Assembly (NCBI RefSeq): GCF_964355755.1
Contig: NC_092674.1
Location: forward strand, 27,454,001-27,518,000
From: Antedon mediterranea
Lineage: Eukaryota > Echinodermata > Crinoidea > Comatulida > Antedonidae
Reading direction: 5' to 3'
DNA length: 64,000 nucleotides
The notes beneath the pieces are model-generated. The model saw only the letters and a list, made by a program, of their open reading frames with translations, was not told the origin of the DNA and did not search any database. How positions within the stretch are numbered: position 1 is the stretch's first letter; each line of letters opens with the position of its first letter. Below are positions 34,320 to 45,400 of the stretch, one piece after another. The position numbers were made by a program, and so were the translations under genes.

Positions 34320-37300
34320 GTAAGATACTTATGGGCAGTGGCAGATCCAAGATTTGAAATAGGGATTGGAGGGCCTCAGTCGTTTGTAAATATTCAAAAA
34401 TGAAGTGCTATAAATCTACAGAAACCTAAAGCTCTGTCTACACCATCAAACTTTATGTGACAAAAAAATGTGATGTACCCATGATGTTTGAGAACATCAC
34501 ACTTGTTTGATAGTGTAGACAGAGCTATTATTTGCATTTTAACCCTCTTGGATTACGTCAAAAAATAGCATCACACTGCACAAATCTATCATAACAATGC
34601 TTTCAGTAAATATATTTCATTAAAGATAAAACCTAAAAACATGACAAATGAAGATTAATAAAATCAAACTTAAATAGGCCATTTTGTAGTTTTAACCAAG
34701 TCAATCACTTCTGTAGAAGTTGTTCACTTGTAGCTGGCTATTTTGTCTGTTTGTTCCCCTAAAGTTTTTTTTACAGGTAAATAATTTAATAATAAATCCA
34801 ATTTTTGGTCAAAGTGAATAACTATTATGTGACATTAAACTATTTACCAATATACTTCTGTTTCTGTAAAAGATTAAATATTGTAGATACAGTAGACGAT
34901 AATTTGTTAAATAGATGATTATTACATGACTATGAGTCTATTGTTTCCAGCAAACAACATCATAGATGAAAGAGTATGAACAGATGAGTAAAATTGTTGA
35001 AATGAAATAATTTAAAAACTAAACCTTTTTATTTTTGTAGACTGTGCCGTGCTACATGGGGCTGCGTTAGTGCTTATGAGCAAGATCGTACAGATGAGCC
35101 TGGGTTCTCGTGGAAAGGACTTTACTTGCAACTAGATGAAGCCAGTTTATCATTTTCTGCAGATGCACAACTAGTAAGCATATTGACTTAATCTCTGTCT
35201 ACACTATCAAACTTTATGTGACAAAAAAATGAAATGTGCACATATCACTACCATATTTGGGTATATCACTACCATATTTGGGTATATCACTACCATATTT
35301 GCGTATATCACACTACAGTAGTTTGATAGTGTACAGTAGACAGAGCTTTAGAAGTAGTAATGTTACCACTAACTATTATAATGTTACAAATAGTAACAAA
35401 CCTAAGTTTGTATACCTGCCAGAGTCAAAGAGGATTGCCTTGTAATCAGTGTACAAGACCTTCCAAGTCTCCCGGAGTCTTGGTAGGCATCGCAGGTGTT
35501 TCCCAACATCACAAAAAAAAAATATCCCAATTGTTTCTAAATTTACCTGTTGAGCTTTACCACTATGAAACACCGGTTCTCGTCAGATCATCGAAGTTAA
35601 GAGACGTTGGGCCTGGTTAGAGCTTGGATGGGAGACCATCTGGGAATACCAGGTGCTGTATATGGAGCTGGAGTCCCATTAGGCATTTTAAATCAGCATT
35701 GCTGACCCTTATGGCAGCCCCTGCATCTAGTATCTGTCTGGATGAGAGAAGCGCTTGATCAATGTTAGGACCAATCAAAGTGCTCTCTTTGTATCAAACA
35801 TGTTAGTGGCGGTAATTATCGCTGTTGGTTTCGATTAAAGGTTTAAAATAAAGGCAAAAACTGTGTTTGTGATGTTTTTTAACTAAAAAAATGCTGATAT
35901 CTATGATTGTTAATATAGCGCCCTCTATGCTTAATGTATGAAAACAAAGATCTTAGATCAAAATATATTGATAGCACTCTCTATGGTTTGGCTATGCTTT
36001 TGTAACTGTTCCTTTCTCTGTTTCTCCTTCCCACATTTTCTTTTTTTCTATATTACAATATTTTAATGTATGTACTAACAATAACCACGTTTGTATTTAG
36101 GGTTTAGATTATTTATTTCGACACAACCTTGTTGACAACAACCCCTTGGCAATCGCTCAATTTATTCATACTACAAATACCTTACACCATTGGCAAGTTC
36201 GTAAGTTCCTCCAAAAAAGGTAAGGTTTGTTTTTACCTAGTTCTGGTGGTGGAACAAGTCTTCTCGGATAAGGACTATAATATAAACCGTAGGTCCAATG
36301 TACACAGTTATGTCCACTTTCAAGAACCTAGTCTGTTATTCAAGACGAGTAGGGGTTACCCCGGTGAACTGGTTCACAAAATAGTCCCTGTATCAGGGGG
36401 ATTAATACCTACAGTATCTGATATGACAGTGGTTTATTTACTCTTGGTAATTTTTGGCCACATGTGCCTAAAGACATAACAATAAAATCATTTGAAATAT
36501 ATTTGTTTTTTTCAGGAGTGATGTTTTAGAAGAACTAGTGGGCCTTGATAACTATGCAAACCATTTTCTACCGAATGCATTGCGCACATTTTTTTCTCAT
36601 GTGGAAACTCCCAACGAAAGAGGCCCTTATCTTCAGACGTTGATTGAAATGTTTGCAAAGAAGTTTATTAGCTGCAATAAAGATTGCAAGCTAACTGTTG
36701 GTAAGTGTAATGCATAGGTTGTGAGGTGTTTTCCTGAATGATCGCATGATTGAAACGGTACTGGGTATTTTCAACTAGCGTTCATGTTCCCAACTAATCA
36801 TCCATGATGAAGAAGTCTGTAACTATAGAATGGACCAGAGACCTGACTTTCTTTGACGTTTAAATTATAGGAGTTTTGAATTATTTTTTAGTTGTCACCC
36901 TCTATGATACAATGAACAACTTTTTCTAGACTTAAGTAAAAAGAATGCTTGAATATTTGTAATTTATGTTGATTATCCTACCCAAACTTTATTATTACTT
37001 TTCTCGAAATGTATTATAAATATGATTATTTAAATTTTGAAATAAGGAATTAGGTAAACCCAAGCTTCATATATTTGTTATAATATGGTACATTCTTTTT
37101 TTTTAAAAAAACAAAAACTTAAAAATACACAAATTTAATATTTGTTTCGTTTCTTTTTTTACAGAAACAATTTCTGTTCTGTGTTATTCGCTGATATTGC
37201 TGTCAGTCGACCTTACCAGTCCGAAGGTGAAAAACAAGATGTCAAAACGGGAGTTTATTCGCAATCTTCGTCAAGCTACGCAGATTGACGACGAATTTTC

Positions 37301-37358
37301 AGGTCACCTCTACGACAACATTTACTTAGTGGGGCACATTGCTCCACAAAAGTGGTGA
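34078..37358 (+). CDS. FBXO8: FBXO8, F-box and Sec7 domain protein (5 coding exons)
   Basis: Coding exons 34078-34319, 35041-35173, 36101-36219, 36516-36700 and 37165-37358 join in phase to 290 residues (human FBXO8 has 319). The start MGQSLRRMNRNQ parallels human MGQGLWRVVRNQ; Gly2 could be myristoylated. The F-box is at about 39-83 (LSELPPEIGLAVLSNLNATD, LLWQGLC), which binds Skp1 in SCF ubiquitin ligases. The Sec7 domain fills about 126-288, with FLPNALRTFF and the hallmark SPKVKNKMSKREFIRNLR. Mammalian FBXO8 acts on the small GTPase Arf6. The glutamate finger needed for Arf nucleotide exchange is absent (FLPNAL against FRLPGEA), so exchange activity is doubtful. The upstream in-frame TTG two codons earlier is not a likely start. 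Confidence 0.95.
34429..34527. mobile_element. MITE-A copy 7, internally deleted, FBXO8 intron 1
   Basis: Both inverted ends are present but only 99 bp remain; the central CArG-bearing part is gone. About 110 bases from the exon 1 donor. Confidence 0.8.
34620..34846. mobile_element. MITE-D fragment, FBXO8 intron 1
   Basis: Shares AAACATGACAAATGAAGATT, GCCATTTTGTAGTTTTAA and GTGAATAACTATTATGTGAC with the full copy. Ends are degraded. Confidence 0.55.
35041..35173 (+). CDS. FBXO8: FBXO8 coding exon 2
   Basis: Begins after TTTTTGTAG and ends CTA|GTAAGC; encodes LCRATWG to FSADAQL, matching human LCKSTWG and the linker to Sec7. A MITE-A starts 18 bases past the donor. Confidence 0.92.
35191..35348. 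mobile_element. MITE-A copy 8, expanded, FBXO8 intron 2
   Basis: Both ends are present. The inner block TATCACTACCATATTTGGG is repeated three times in tandem, giving two perfect CCATATTTGG sites and one variant. It starts 18 bases past the exon 2 donor. Confidence 0.85.
35549..35666 (+). pseudogene. 5S rRNA-like sequence in FBXO8 intron 2
   Basis: About 118 bases, the length of 5S rRNA, with strong resemblance through TTACCAC, CCGGTTCTCGTC, GATCATCGAAGTTAAG, GGGCCTGGTTAG, CTTGGATGGGAGACC and TGGGAATACCAGGTGCTGTA. The internal control region is largely kept, but the 5' end is diverged and no T-run terminator follows. It is either a dispersed 5S pseudogene or the head of a 5S-derived (SINE3-type) retroposon whose body continues toward 35860. 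Confidence 0.8.
36101..36219 (+). CDS. FBXO8: FBXO8 coding exon 3
   Basis: Between TTGTATTTAG and GTAAGG; encodes GLDYLFRHNL to WQVRKFLQK, the first helices of the Sec7 domain. A SINE body begins about 20 bases past the donor. Confidence 0.92.
36240..36400 (+). mobile_element. SINE body fragment, FBXO8 intron 3
   Basis: GTTCTGGTGGTGGAACAAGT, CTTCTCGGATAAGGACTATA, CCGTAGGTCCAATGTACACA and GGTTACCCCGGTGA match the body of the SINE at 12592. The tRNA-like head is absent. Confidence 0.75.
36516..36700 (+). CDS. FBXO8: FBXO8 coding exon 4
   Basis: Between TTTTTTTCAG and GTAAGT; encodes SDVLEELVGL through FLPNALRTFF to DCKLTV, Sec7 motif 1 region. Confidence 0.93.
37165..37358 (+). CDS. FBXO8: FBXO8 coding exon 5 (last)
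   Basis: After TTTTTTTACAG; encodes SPKVKNKMSKREFIRNLR (Sec7 motif 2) and the conserved end GHLYDNIYLVGHIAPQKW, then TGA. Confidence 0.95.
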
Positions 37359-37596
37359 ATATCTCACTCTAAAAATGTCCTACCGATTATGATGGTCATT
37401 ATTTCGATCAAATTTTGCATTTTTTAAATACTTTTTGCACATAATTGATTGTGAAATTATAATAATCTGATAGGTTTTACATAGATGCATAGAATTTGTG
37501 TGAAAATTATAAAGTACAGTGTAAATATTATATTCAATATATTTATGAAGAAATTTTATATTATGTTGAACAAGGTATCAATGAAAACACAAAAAT

Positions 37597-37602
37597 AATA
37601 AA
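37597..37602 (+). terminator. FBXO8 candidate poly(A) signal
   Basis: AATAAA about 240 bases after the stop codon. Confidence 0.5.
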
Positions 37603-37763
37603 ATCTTAATTGTATTCAAAATCAAACACCTTTACGCTTTCTATTTTTCAACTAAGTGATGAATCAAAGTAAATATCCAAAAATATTTAATTTAAAGTTT
37701 AAATTTTAAAATTATTTGTACGTTTGTGTGTGAATATCCACAAACCTGTAGTTGATTAATATA

Positions 37764-37913
37764 AAGCTCTGTTTACACTATCAAATTAGTTTGACAAAAA
37801 AAGGTGTGATCTGCCCAAATATGGTAGCGATATGACATCATAGTGTCCATATGTATGTGGATACATCACATTTTTTTGTCACATACAGTTTGATAATAGT
37901 GTAAACAGACCTT
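37764..37913. mobile_element. MITE-A copy 9
   Basis: AAGCTCTGTTTACACTATC on the left, mirrored on the right with changes (GTGTAAACAGACCTT). Contains CCAAATATGG. Confidence 0.8.
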
Positions 37914-38187
37914 GAAGATAGTCTACTACACTCTCTATTTTATAACATTTACACATTCTTATTATGAATAAGGCGTACAGATAGCCTAGATACTATTTAT
38001 ATCAGATGTTTACTGTAGTTACAGCACTATCGATAACGAATTGTGTGAATGTACAGGTACACATAATATAATGTTTAGTATTATTTATTAGTGTAAGAAA
38101 GTAGGCCTAAATAAAAACATTGATTCAAAATTGGTTGAAATAAACTCGCATCTAAGCTTTGAATTCCGGATGAAAAATCCTTATATA

Positions 38188-38318
38188 AAGCTCTGTCTAC
38201 ACTATCAAACTTTATGTGACAAAAAATGTGATATTATATATCCCATATTTGGGAATATCATTACCATATTTCGGCACATCACACTTTTTTGTCGAACTAG
38301 AAAGTGTAGACAAAGCTT
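38188..38318. mobile_element. MITE-A copy 10
   Basis: TA flanks, left end intact, right end AAGTGTAGACAAAGCTT slightly shortened. Contains CCATATTTGG. Confidence 0.8.
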
Positions 38319-38660
38319 TAGAAACTGTTCTTCAGCAGTTACATTATAACGATGTGTTGACGCGCACGTACTGTTTTTATCAGAGTTTGAACGCGCGCGT
38401 TATATATTTGTGATCCTTTATAAATAGAACTGATAACAAAAATTCTGATTTTGTTGTCTTAGGTTATTACGAAAAGTTGTTTTTTATTTTTATATTTATT
38501 TTCAGAAATTGTGTATATTGATTATAGGAAATATCTATAAACAAAAATAATAGTACTGTACTTTAAAAGTGTGTTATATGAACTTTGATAATAAGAATAC
38601 CTTTACCATTTGCTATTGTAAAGTGAACCTAACTTATTATAATTATTTTAGACCTTCACT

Positions 38661-38818
38661 ATTAAGACCATTGGAACGCAACGCAAGGACGTACGTACGC
38701 CCAGCACAAGCTATTGTTGACCAATGACAAGCGACAGATAAAATAATCCATCTCTTGTGATTGGTCAAATTACTTGCGTTACGATTACATCCTTGCGTCG
38801 TAAGTGGGAACCACGCCT
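38661..38818. mobile_element. MITE-B copy
   Basis: Inverted halves AACGCAACGCAAGGACGTAC and CATCCTTGCGTCGTAAGTGG, with CCAATGACAAGCGA and GTGATTGGTCAAA inside, match the copy at 57429. The outermost bases are diverged. Confidence 0.7.
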
Positions 38819-39847
38819 TTGTTCGGCACAATAGTGCATTAAAATATACCAAGTTATATAAGCCATTTTTAAAGTTTTATATCGTGGTAAATTACAATGG
38901 TGTGTTATATGCCTATTTCATTTAAGGAACGAAAAATTGGTTCGTATTAATGTAATATTTCTTTTTTTATTATTCTGAAAGTGATAACAGTTTTTATTAA
39001 TGTAAATGTGTTTGTTTTATGCAATATATGTTTAATATCAGCAAAATGTGCCAAATTTTAATTAATTGTTAAGCATTTCTTCAGTATTACTTTAAATATG
39101 GTTCTTCTTTGCGCCTCGTAGTTTCATTACAGCTCTCATAACAATCTTTTAACATTCTGTGGATCATTCACACTTTCTGTTTTTATCACTGTTTTGTTGT
39201 TTTTATTTTAAATAATCCCTTCTTGGTGGAAAGGAAGGCCTACTGTTTGCCTGCTCTCCAAAAAAAATATATAATAAATGCATGAATTGTTTATTTAGGC
39301 CTAAAATTGTTAAGTTGCTCTAGCATGAAACTTCGGGATTTTATTTCTTAAGAATACAATCTTAGATTTTCTTACGTCATAGTAAAAAAACATTGTTATA
39401 CTTCTCTTATATAATTAATTTTACACAATTTCTTTTGCATGTACCGATCGCTATGTGAGCTTGTCGAATTCTCAATGCCTTCGTTTGTATGAAAGAACTA
39501 TATTGTAGGTAAATATGATAGCAGGGAAGAGTGAACTTACACTCTTCCCTGGTAAATGGGCTGGTAAATAGCAAGTATATATATTATATATGATGATGCA
39601 ATATACATATAAAATAATATTACGAATAATGTAGTAAATTTATTAGTCGTTGTGTGTAATGTTATTTTGTAGGCCTGAAAATAACCACAGGATATAGGCT
39701 ATAACCAAAAACCCCAAACAACAGGTTTTGTTTTAGTTTCAGTCTATTCAAATAGTACAATTGGCACCTGTGGGAAGCCATAGCATGCAATTCTACGTAA
39801 ATGTATTATTAATTTGGAAAAACTACAAACAAGAACCATAATATTGT
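38819..39847. other. Gene-free stretch
   Basis: Apart from the 30-base hairpin, no feature is recognised. Confidence 0.4.
39522..39551. other. Perfect 12 bp hairpin
   Basis: CAGGGAAGAGTG, a 6-base loop, then the exact complement CACTCTTCCCTG. A short cruciform or RNA stem; too short for a typical microRNA precursor. Function unknown. Confidence 0.5.
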
Positions 39848-40093
39848 TGTCCCTCTGAATTTGTAAAAATATTTTGAACCATAATGGATGAACCATAATT
39901 TTTAGGGATAACAAATGTTGTGTTTAATTATGCAATTTTTCAAAATGTTTAAAAAATTGAATTTGGAAAAAAAATCTTTACCTGAACTAAAAAAAAACCT
40001 AATTTAGAAAAGAAATAGTCAACCGGAAGCTCATTCTGTCAGACATTGATGGTTTTTGGTCAAATTGTGGCCTATTCAAAGTTTTATTTATTT
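39848..40093. mobile_element. Degraded MITE-D copy
   Basis: TTGTTGTCCCTCTGAATTTG and GGTTTTTGGTCAAATTGTGG, CCTATTCAAAGTTTTATTT resemble MITE-D. Ends unclear. Confidence 0.4.
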
Positions 40094-40245
40094 TTATTTT
40101 TCATGATTTGTGGGCAATTCTTAACATACATTTTATCGTTAACATTACCTTACATGCCATAAACAACGAGTTTGTTTGTAATTGTCTCTATTAACGAAAT
40201 AAGAGCACATGGAGTGTAAGATTAAAAAATTCAAAACGGAAACAT

Positions 40246-40475
40246 CCACCGTGGGGTAAATACTCCGCCGTGGGGTAATTTCATCCACCGTGTGGTAATT
40301 ACATTCACCGTGGGGTAATTGCATCCACCGTGGGATAGGCTACCATCCACCGTGGGGTAGGCTACCATCCACCGTGGGGTAGGCTACCATCCACCGTGGG
40401 GTAAATACATTCACCGTGCGGTAATTTCATCCACCGTGTAGTAACAACATCCATCCTGGGATATCCACAACGGGG
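40246..40475. repeat. Minisatellite CATCCACCGTGGGGTAATTT
   Basis: About eleven tandem units of 19-22 bases around CCACCGTGGGGTA. A middle block with GGCTACCATCCACCGTGGGG is nearly perfect, the flanks vary. Confidence 0.85.
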
Positions 40476-42300
40476 TAACACTACATATATTTAAGTGCTG
40501 GACAAATTATAGATACAGTATACAGTACACAGAGAGAACCGTCTTATATTAAGGTATGGTATCTTCTTTGTCTTCTTGTGGCTTCTACTGCTGCTTCAGT
40601 GCTTACCTCATTCACACGTGCCTGTATAATTCAATTACAAATCAAACCGCACATTCGATGTGATACAAATAGTGTCAATATCAATTCTAATTTGTGTTAA
40701 TCATTTGCTATATGTTTCGTTTTCTTTTTATCGGTGGTAGCGTCTTTTTTTATTGTTTTCCCTAAAGTACAGGTAAATTGTATCTATAAGCTGACATAAT
40801 ATAGTGATAAATGTGGACACGAGGTTGTACTTGTTACATTCCTAAATTAATACTAATCGGTCCGTTTGAACGGTCAAACACATGGTGGTCCAGTGAAACA
40901 AATGTAGGTCTGAAGGTCAGCGAGCCTTCTTCCTGATACACATCATCGTTTTAAGGGGTACCACATCATTTTTAAACAATCCTTGTGTAAACTTTGCGGT
41001 GTTAAACGCTCGTCAAATGAGCGGACATTTTAACACGATGATAAGGAGAGCGGAGATCATAGAATTCCCGCTAGACAGTAAGTCAGCAATCTTAAATTGA
41101 TGTGTTTATTGAAAACGTTACTTTTCTTTCTTTTAGTAAAACAAGTTTGTCTTGTAAAACTATTTGTACAAAATTGTTGACATTACTTAAGTAGCTAGGT
41201 ACATGCCGAGGTACTGAGTAACCATGCCATTAAGTAGTGTCCATCAGCGAGCTTAAGTATTTATAATGTTTTATGAAAGTTACACAAATAAAAAGATAAC
41301 CTATCACAAAAGTTCAAACAAAACTCAAAGTAATTTGACATAATGAAATAATCATTTGGACACATTAATTAAAACTTTTTATTGTAAGTAAAAATTTGAA
41401 AAGGTACCAAATTATAAAGTAAAGTAGGCCTTGGAATTGGATTGTGTGTTTTTTTTAAAACTACAGCAATCACGGAATCGTGTTAACAATCTCGACAAAT
41501 TGGAAACAATCAAGGCTAAACCAGGGAAATCTAACTACTACTTGGCTAAATGTTCTTTACTTTTTAATGATATAATGTCTTTATCGACAAAAACAATTGT
41601 CAAGGATTCCCCATTACGTATTTAAAAAGTTAGTTTTGTCTTTGATTTGAGGAGTGTGGGCGTCCCACAGGCTGTAATTACGCCGTATCATTCAACACTC
41701 TGTATGATTTCATGACCGTTTTAACTTTTCCCCTTTAATACCCTACGTTTTTATTTTATTGGTTCCTGGTAGTCAAGTAGCCTATAACTGTTAATTAAGT
41801 GCCTTATTTAACTTCCTTTAGAGATAATCGTCAATTAACCAACAATGGGAAAGTAATTGGGATAGTTTTTGAAAGATTTTCGTTGGACAAAACTGACAAT
41901 CAATATTTTTATGTTTATACTTTAAAAGATACGTTTTTTCTTTGGTCAATATAATTACGGTAAAATTATAAACCTTTAAACGTAATTTAGGAAAGAAATA
42001 AACGCTTCGATTATGTACTGATGGTACGGTTTCAATTCACGGATCCAGTAGTTATTTGTTTTTTAAATCTTCAATTAAAAATCGAGATAGGAAACAATGT
42101 TTATGGTCATTTCAATCGAATGATCATGTCTACGATTCCAGTCGTTCTTTACACACCAAACTTGTCTATCACAATTATCCGATTTCTTGAACTATTTCAT
42201 TTTTAGTTATTAAAACAAATAAAAATAAATTAAAATACAGGCACAAAATAAATTCTAAACCGCCCGGTGATATACTGAAATTTAGTTAATACATTTGGAC
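40476..42300. other. Gene-free stretch
   Basis: Small frames only (64 codons at 41431-41625). An imperfect stem TGTTAAACGCTCGT / TGAGCGGACATTTTAACA lies near 41000. Confidence 0.4.
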
Positions 42301-42433
42301 CGATAAAGATGAGAAAATCTGTGAGAGTGAGAAAAAAAATCGCCCCAGCCGAGCGTATCAAGTCGAAGGTTCCTGGTTTGAATTTTGGTTGGCGTGACTT
42401 TTTCTCATTTCACAGATTTCCTCATCTTTATCG
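42301..42433. mobile_element. Small inverted-repeat element around a tRNA-like core
   Basis: CGATAAAGATGAGAAAATCT at the left and its near-exact inverse AGATTTCCTCATCTTTATCG at the right form arms of about 35 bp. The 62-base centre has AGCCGAGCGTATCAAG and GGTTTGAATTTTGG, resembling degenerate A- and B-boxes of a tRNA-like pol III promoter. Confidence 0.55.
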
Positions 42434-45400
42434 TTTCAAAATAAATTAAAATCATAACAGTATAAATTATGCACATTAAGAGAGAAAAGACACGGACCTA
42501 ACCTTTTTTTATTTAGTCTGAGAGAAATGATAGGCCTTTGGAAATTGTTTTGGTCTATCTATGAATCCGAATGGGAATGTGGGTAAACGTTTCCCTCCGG
42601 ATTGCCATTAATATCCAGATTCCAGGTAAATGTATTAATATCTATTGTTTTTGTCTTCGTCAATAAATTTTGCTGATTCTTGACCTCGATTTGAACTTTT
42701 TGTCACAACCACAAGATACGTAGGATGATTTAATTATTGCGTTTAATTATGACTTGTTTGACGCATGTATTACGTTGTATACATACAACTGGCTAATATA
42801 AAATTGGAGAGAACTAAAAAAAAACAAACAAATTATTAGAAGATAATTTTTCTTTTTTGTTGATTTAACTTTATACAACACCGTTTCGCAAAAATTCAGT
42901 TTGCTTTCTCAAGTAGACTGTCGGTTACAGTCTGGTCACTACGTCACATCGATGTTTTTGATCAACAAAAAAGAAAAAATCTCTTCTATATTATGATCCA
43001 AATGAAATTATTTCAAGATTTTTGAAGAAGAAAATGGAATCAACAAAAGTAAATAAACCTTCCTACATCTTTTTATTAAGTCGTAATTATTTCATCTAAT
43101 TTCATATTGTTATAATAAATACATTATTAACAACAGTTCAAAATTAATTTTCCATATGTTTATAAAAAATCCTGCTTTAGATTTACGAAAGAAATACTGT
43201 TAGCCTATAATCACCAAAAATATTTTCAAAATATCAACCAGCGTTAAGTCATTAATTACGCTTCCTCATTGACATTTTGTCAACGACATTATTAAATATA
43301 ATAATAATATTTTTAAGAGATCCTTCTGATTTGTAATATTCTTTTTTGTCTTTTTATAAGCGTTGGAAAATAATGACATATTAAAAAAATTTCAGTCAAA
43401 TGCTTGTTTGTGTAGTAACTGTCTTATGAAAGGATTACAAAATTTTACATTTATTGGTTTAAAATAAGCAGGGTATTGACCATTTTATAACTATCGTACT
43501 TTTCAGCAACTAAATTTAATGAATTTTGGACTTTCACCTTTTGGAATTAGTCACGGACTTTGTGTCTAGAAAGATCACTCATGAGTTATCTGTTATGATT
43601 TCATCTTTAAAATAAATCGGGTTTATTTCTATTAAATTCTAAGCGAAGATGAGAGAGTTGGAAGCCACTTTTTGAAAGCAACACTGGTAACGTGTTTAGT
43701 GTCAATTGTCTCCGCAATTTAACCCAATGCGTAGCGTCCGTGCCGATGTTTGACATGGCTCGTGTCCCCTACCCCACGCCATCAACTCGAGGTGTTTACT
43801 GACAAACTTCCGAACTCTTTCTTGTGATCATTTGCTACTTGACAACGTGCGCAGAGGACAGAAGACAGACACGAAACAAAACAGATCACTCAAAATGATT
43901 TGCATCTTGTCCAGCCATTGCTGTAACTGATGACGTAACGGGGAAGTATTTAATATTAACTTTTGTATCTTCGTCATGGCCGAATCAAAATGATTAACTA
44001 ATTCTAAATATTTTATATGTATACGTTTTTAAAATGCTATTCAATTAAAACAAATACGGTAGTAACAATAAAGCCTTCTGTTTATAATAATTCTAGATTT
44101 AAAATATAATAAATTTCTCATCATCCAAGCTCAGTATCCGTTATGCCCTCGGAAAATCCGGCCTTGGAATTAATAGTTTTATAGATGAAGACAGTCAAAA
44201 TCAAACATACACATGTAGGCCTATGTAGGAAGTCAAATTTCCTGATTCTCGCACAGTGTCTCCTGGGACACCACGTGATCAAAACCCAAAATCTTTAATA
44301 CCCCCTGTTTTGCTAGAAATCTAGAAATCATACAATGAAATAATGTACACGATTAAAGGAGGCCTATAGAAGGCTTCATATGGTATTTCTGTTATTTACT
44401 CAAACATAAACGATCTCATTTCTGTTGATCATATTATTATTATGTACCCTTTCCCCAGGGTGTCGGGATTCACTATCTGTTTGTGCGGGGGGTCGGGCAG
44501 ATCTGTCCCTTAAGATGCGGCATAGTTCCTCTTGGCGCATCGAATTCCTCTTCTACCTTCGTTTTCAATATTATATGATACTTCAGCCGTGTGACCTCCT
44601 TTTCGTCAGCGGCGTGTCTAATAGATTATAAATAAACTAATTAGCTATAGAAACATTACCGTCTTTATATCTTGTTGATGTCTGTCATAATTTAACACGT
44701 CATAGTTGAAATAAATATTCAAGTCGCAATAAATATCCAAGTGTAAACACATTTTTTTAATGAATATTAATCGTTTTATTCGATTATTAATAAAAATGTG
44801 TTTTATCCTCTTTTTAATTGAATCGAAACAAAGGACTGAATTACAAAAGGTCCTTCAAGACAAAATAATAGAATTATTATATAAATATATATTATTTTAA
44901 ATACTAATTAATATGCATATGTAATTAAATAAGTTAATTATAATATAACATTTTATTTTATAGTACTTTATATCCAAATTAAAATATAAATTTCGATTTA
45001 GATTTAAATGTTTCATATTACAAACGTTTAATTGTTCAATTGAATAAAAAAAAACTTCTAATATTAGGATAAAGTTAACAGAACATTTAATACATTAATG
45101 AATAGAATTGTGTGAGGTGGACATTTATGAATTTCAATGTGTATTATAGGCCTCTAAATTACGAGATCAAGTCGCCCCATACAAAGTCACCCCTTACAAA
45201 TTCGGCAAATACAAATTCTCCCCATCGCAAAGGCTACATTATTATAGTAAGAATAGAGATTAGATTTTTTTAGGAAATGTAGGTCTTAAATCTTGTTATC
45301 TTACTACTAATCTTAAAATAGACCATAAAGGTGGCTGACCGGGGGTGAGTGCAATTATAGTCAAAGCCTATGTATAATCAATTAACTAGGTATTTACCAG

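Noticed and set aside
36129-36479. 116-codon plus-strand frame
   Set aside because: Overlaps FBXO8 exon 3 in another frame and runs through the donor into the SINE; not coding.
39522-39551. microRNA precursor
   Set aside because: The stem is only 12 bp with a 6-base loop; too short for Drosha/Dicer processing.
44425-44631. GC-richer patch with short frames on both strands
   Set aside because: Looked at as a possible exon or retroelement relic; no splice pair, domain or recognisable motif.
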